Assembly (NCBI GenBank): GCA_020056125.1
Contig: JAGVIJ010000079.1
Location: forward strand, 1 to 6,152
DNA from: a bacterium
GTDB taxonomy: Bacteria > Patescibacteriota > Patescibacteriia > 2-12-FULL-60-25
Direction of reading: 5' to 3'
Length of the DNA stretch: 6,152 nt
Positions 5,110 to 6,152 of the stretch are shown one piece after another. The position numbers were made by a program, and so were the translations under genes. Under the pieces are notes generated by a model. That model made no database searches, was not told the DNA's origin, and was given only the letters and a program-made list of their open reading frames with translations. Each line of letters begins with the position of its first letter. Within the stretch, counting starts at the first letter, position 1.

Positions 5110-6152
5110 ATGGACACCAATGTCGTTGCGACCCACGAGGCGCCGGAGGCCGAGCCGAAATCCAAATTCAATTTGGTTTTTTGGCTAGATAGCATCACCA
5201 GCGTCTGCGTTTATTTGGCCGTGGTTTTAGTGCCGCTCTTCTTTTTGCCGTTTACCTTGGATGTTTTGGAATTAAATAAACAAACCCTGCTGGTGGTCTT
5301 AACCGGCATTGCGCTCTTGGCCTGGATTGGCAAAGCCTTGGCTGAAAAGCGCGTGGCGCTATCGCGCTCTTGGGTGCACTTGGTGGTGTTGGTTTATTTG
5401 GCGGGGTATTTAGCGGTGAGTTGTTTGTCGCCGGATAAGTACCTTTCTCTGGTGGGCAATTACGGTCAAATGAGCTGGGCGTTTGCCAGCGTTTTTGCGT
5501 TCGTGTTGTTTTATTTTATTGTGGTGAATAATTTTAAAAGCACCACCAAGTTGTATCATTTGGTTTTGGCGTTTTTAGCTTCTTCGCTCGCGGTGGGTAT
5601 TTTGGGTTTTCTGCAGTTGGTGCAGGTTTATCCCTTTTGGTTTTTAGGCGAGTTCACGCGTTCCATGAATTTTAACACCATCGGCACCATAAATTCCTTG
5701 GGTATTTATTTAACCGTGCCCATTGTTTTGGCGACGGCGCTCACGATTTTGGGTTGCAAAGATCACGCCTGTATCTTGAATCAAAAGAGTCACTTGAGTA
5801 AATTAGCGCATGTGGTGGTTTGGGCTATGTTGGGCGTGGGGTTGTTAAATGCATTGGTGATTGATTATTGGGTGATTTGGGCCACTATCCTGTTCGGTAC
5901 GGGTTTGATTGTGGTGATTTCTTTAGTGCGTACGCGCAACGTGGATCATCCGATTAAAATCGTGGTGCCCACGCTTTTAGTGATTATTTCCGTGTTGCTC
6001 TTGCTCTTCCGCACGCCGTTGAATTTAGGTTTACCTTCCGAAGTTTCGCCATCCATGCGCACATCTTGGAATATCGCCAAGCAGACCTTGCAGGGCAGTC
6101 CGCTGCTGGGTTCAGGTCCGGGTACTTGGATTTATGATTATGCGCAATTCAG
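5110..6152 (+). CDS. O-antigen ligase/Wzy-like multi-pass membrane protein (3' partial)
   Basis: The frame is open from ATG 5110 (MDTNVVATHEAPEAEPKSKF) to the window end, 347 residues, with no stop. A charged, proline-containing N-terminus of about 25 residues is followed by roughly nine hydrophobic segments (about 30-50, 58-77, 87-105, 122-140, 148-173, 195-215, 234-251, 252-273, 283-300). After the last comes 'SMRTSWNIAKQTLQGSPLLG' and then 'SGPGTW', residues 315-340. This matches the 'R..W..A.....PLLG.GPGTF' signature that opens the periplasmic or external loop of Wzy_C/O-antigen ligase proteins. These join lipid-linked glycan to an acceptor or polymerise repeat units outside the membrane. 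No glycan genes are in the window to fix the substrate. There is no Shine-Dalgarno; the leader is an AU-rich stretch after the extended -10 promoter. The C-terminal part, possibly with TPR repeats as in some relatives, lies outside the window. Confidence 0.85.
   Translation, partial: MDTNVVATHEAPEAEPKSKFNLVFWLDSITSVCVYLAVVLVPLFFLPFTLDVLELNKQTLLVVLTGIALLAWIGKALAEKRVALSRSWVHLVVLVYLAGYLAVSCLSPDKYLSLVGNYGQMSWAFASVFAFVLFYFIVVNNFKSTTKLYHLVLAFLASSLAVGILGFLQLVQVYPFWFLGEFTRSMNFNTIGTINSLGIYLTVPIVLATALTILGCKDHACILNQKSHLSKLAHVVVWAMLGVGLLNALVIDYWVIWATILFGTGLIVVISLVRTRNVDHPIKIVVPTLLVIISVLLLLFRTPLNLGLPSEVSPSMRTSWNIAKQTLQGSPLLGSGPGTWIYDYAQF

Overview
The window looks like a piece of a Candidate Phyla Radiation (Patescibacteria-type) chromosome. 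The reasons are: a very long tail-fibre-like protein built from 'YDLGS..WKN' repeats and two 'DYAE' domains, a multi-pass O-antigen-ligase-like protein, promoters of the extended -10 type (TGTGGTATAAT), and reading frames that work with the standard bacterial code. The assignment is inferred from gene style; no ribosomal marker is present.

Layout. (1) Positions 2-3343, plus strand: the 3' part of a huge surface or fibre protein whose start lies upstream of the window. (2) Positions 3381-4165: a compact REP/RAYT locus. A small HUH/Y1 transposase gene (about 3526-4011) is embedded in six palindromic elements. Each carries a GGTAGC foot (containing GTAG) in one orientation or the other. Two 66-nt inverted REP pairs, identical at 61 of 66 positions, bracket the gene, and one further REP copy is interrupted by a 44-nt palindromic insert. 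(3) Positions 4193-4226: a strong intrinsic terminator serving the minus strand. (4) Positions 4266-4964, minus strand: a cysteine-rich lipoprotein with a textbook lipobox and a perfect AGGAGG ribosome binding site. (5) Positions 4965-5109: a divergent intergenic region with a promoter candidate in each direction. (6) Positions 5110-6152, plus strand: the N-terminal 347 residues of a membrane protein of the O-antigen ligase/Wzy type, running off the window end.

Functionally, three genes point to the cell surface: an extended fibre-like protein, a lipoprotein and a glycan polymerase/ligase-like membrane protein. They do not form one operon; the lipoprotein and the Wzy-like gene are divergent. 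The REP/RAYT cassette sits in the gap between the fibre gene and the convergent lipoprotein gene. The most interesting item is this REP/RAYT system: two REP stem types share foot and loop but have covarying stem bases, which implies selection for the folded hairpin.
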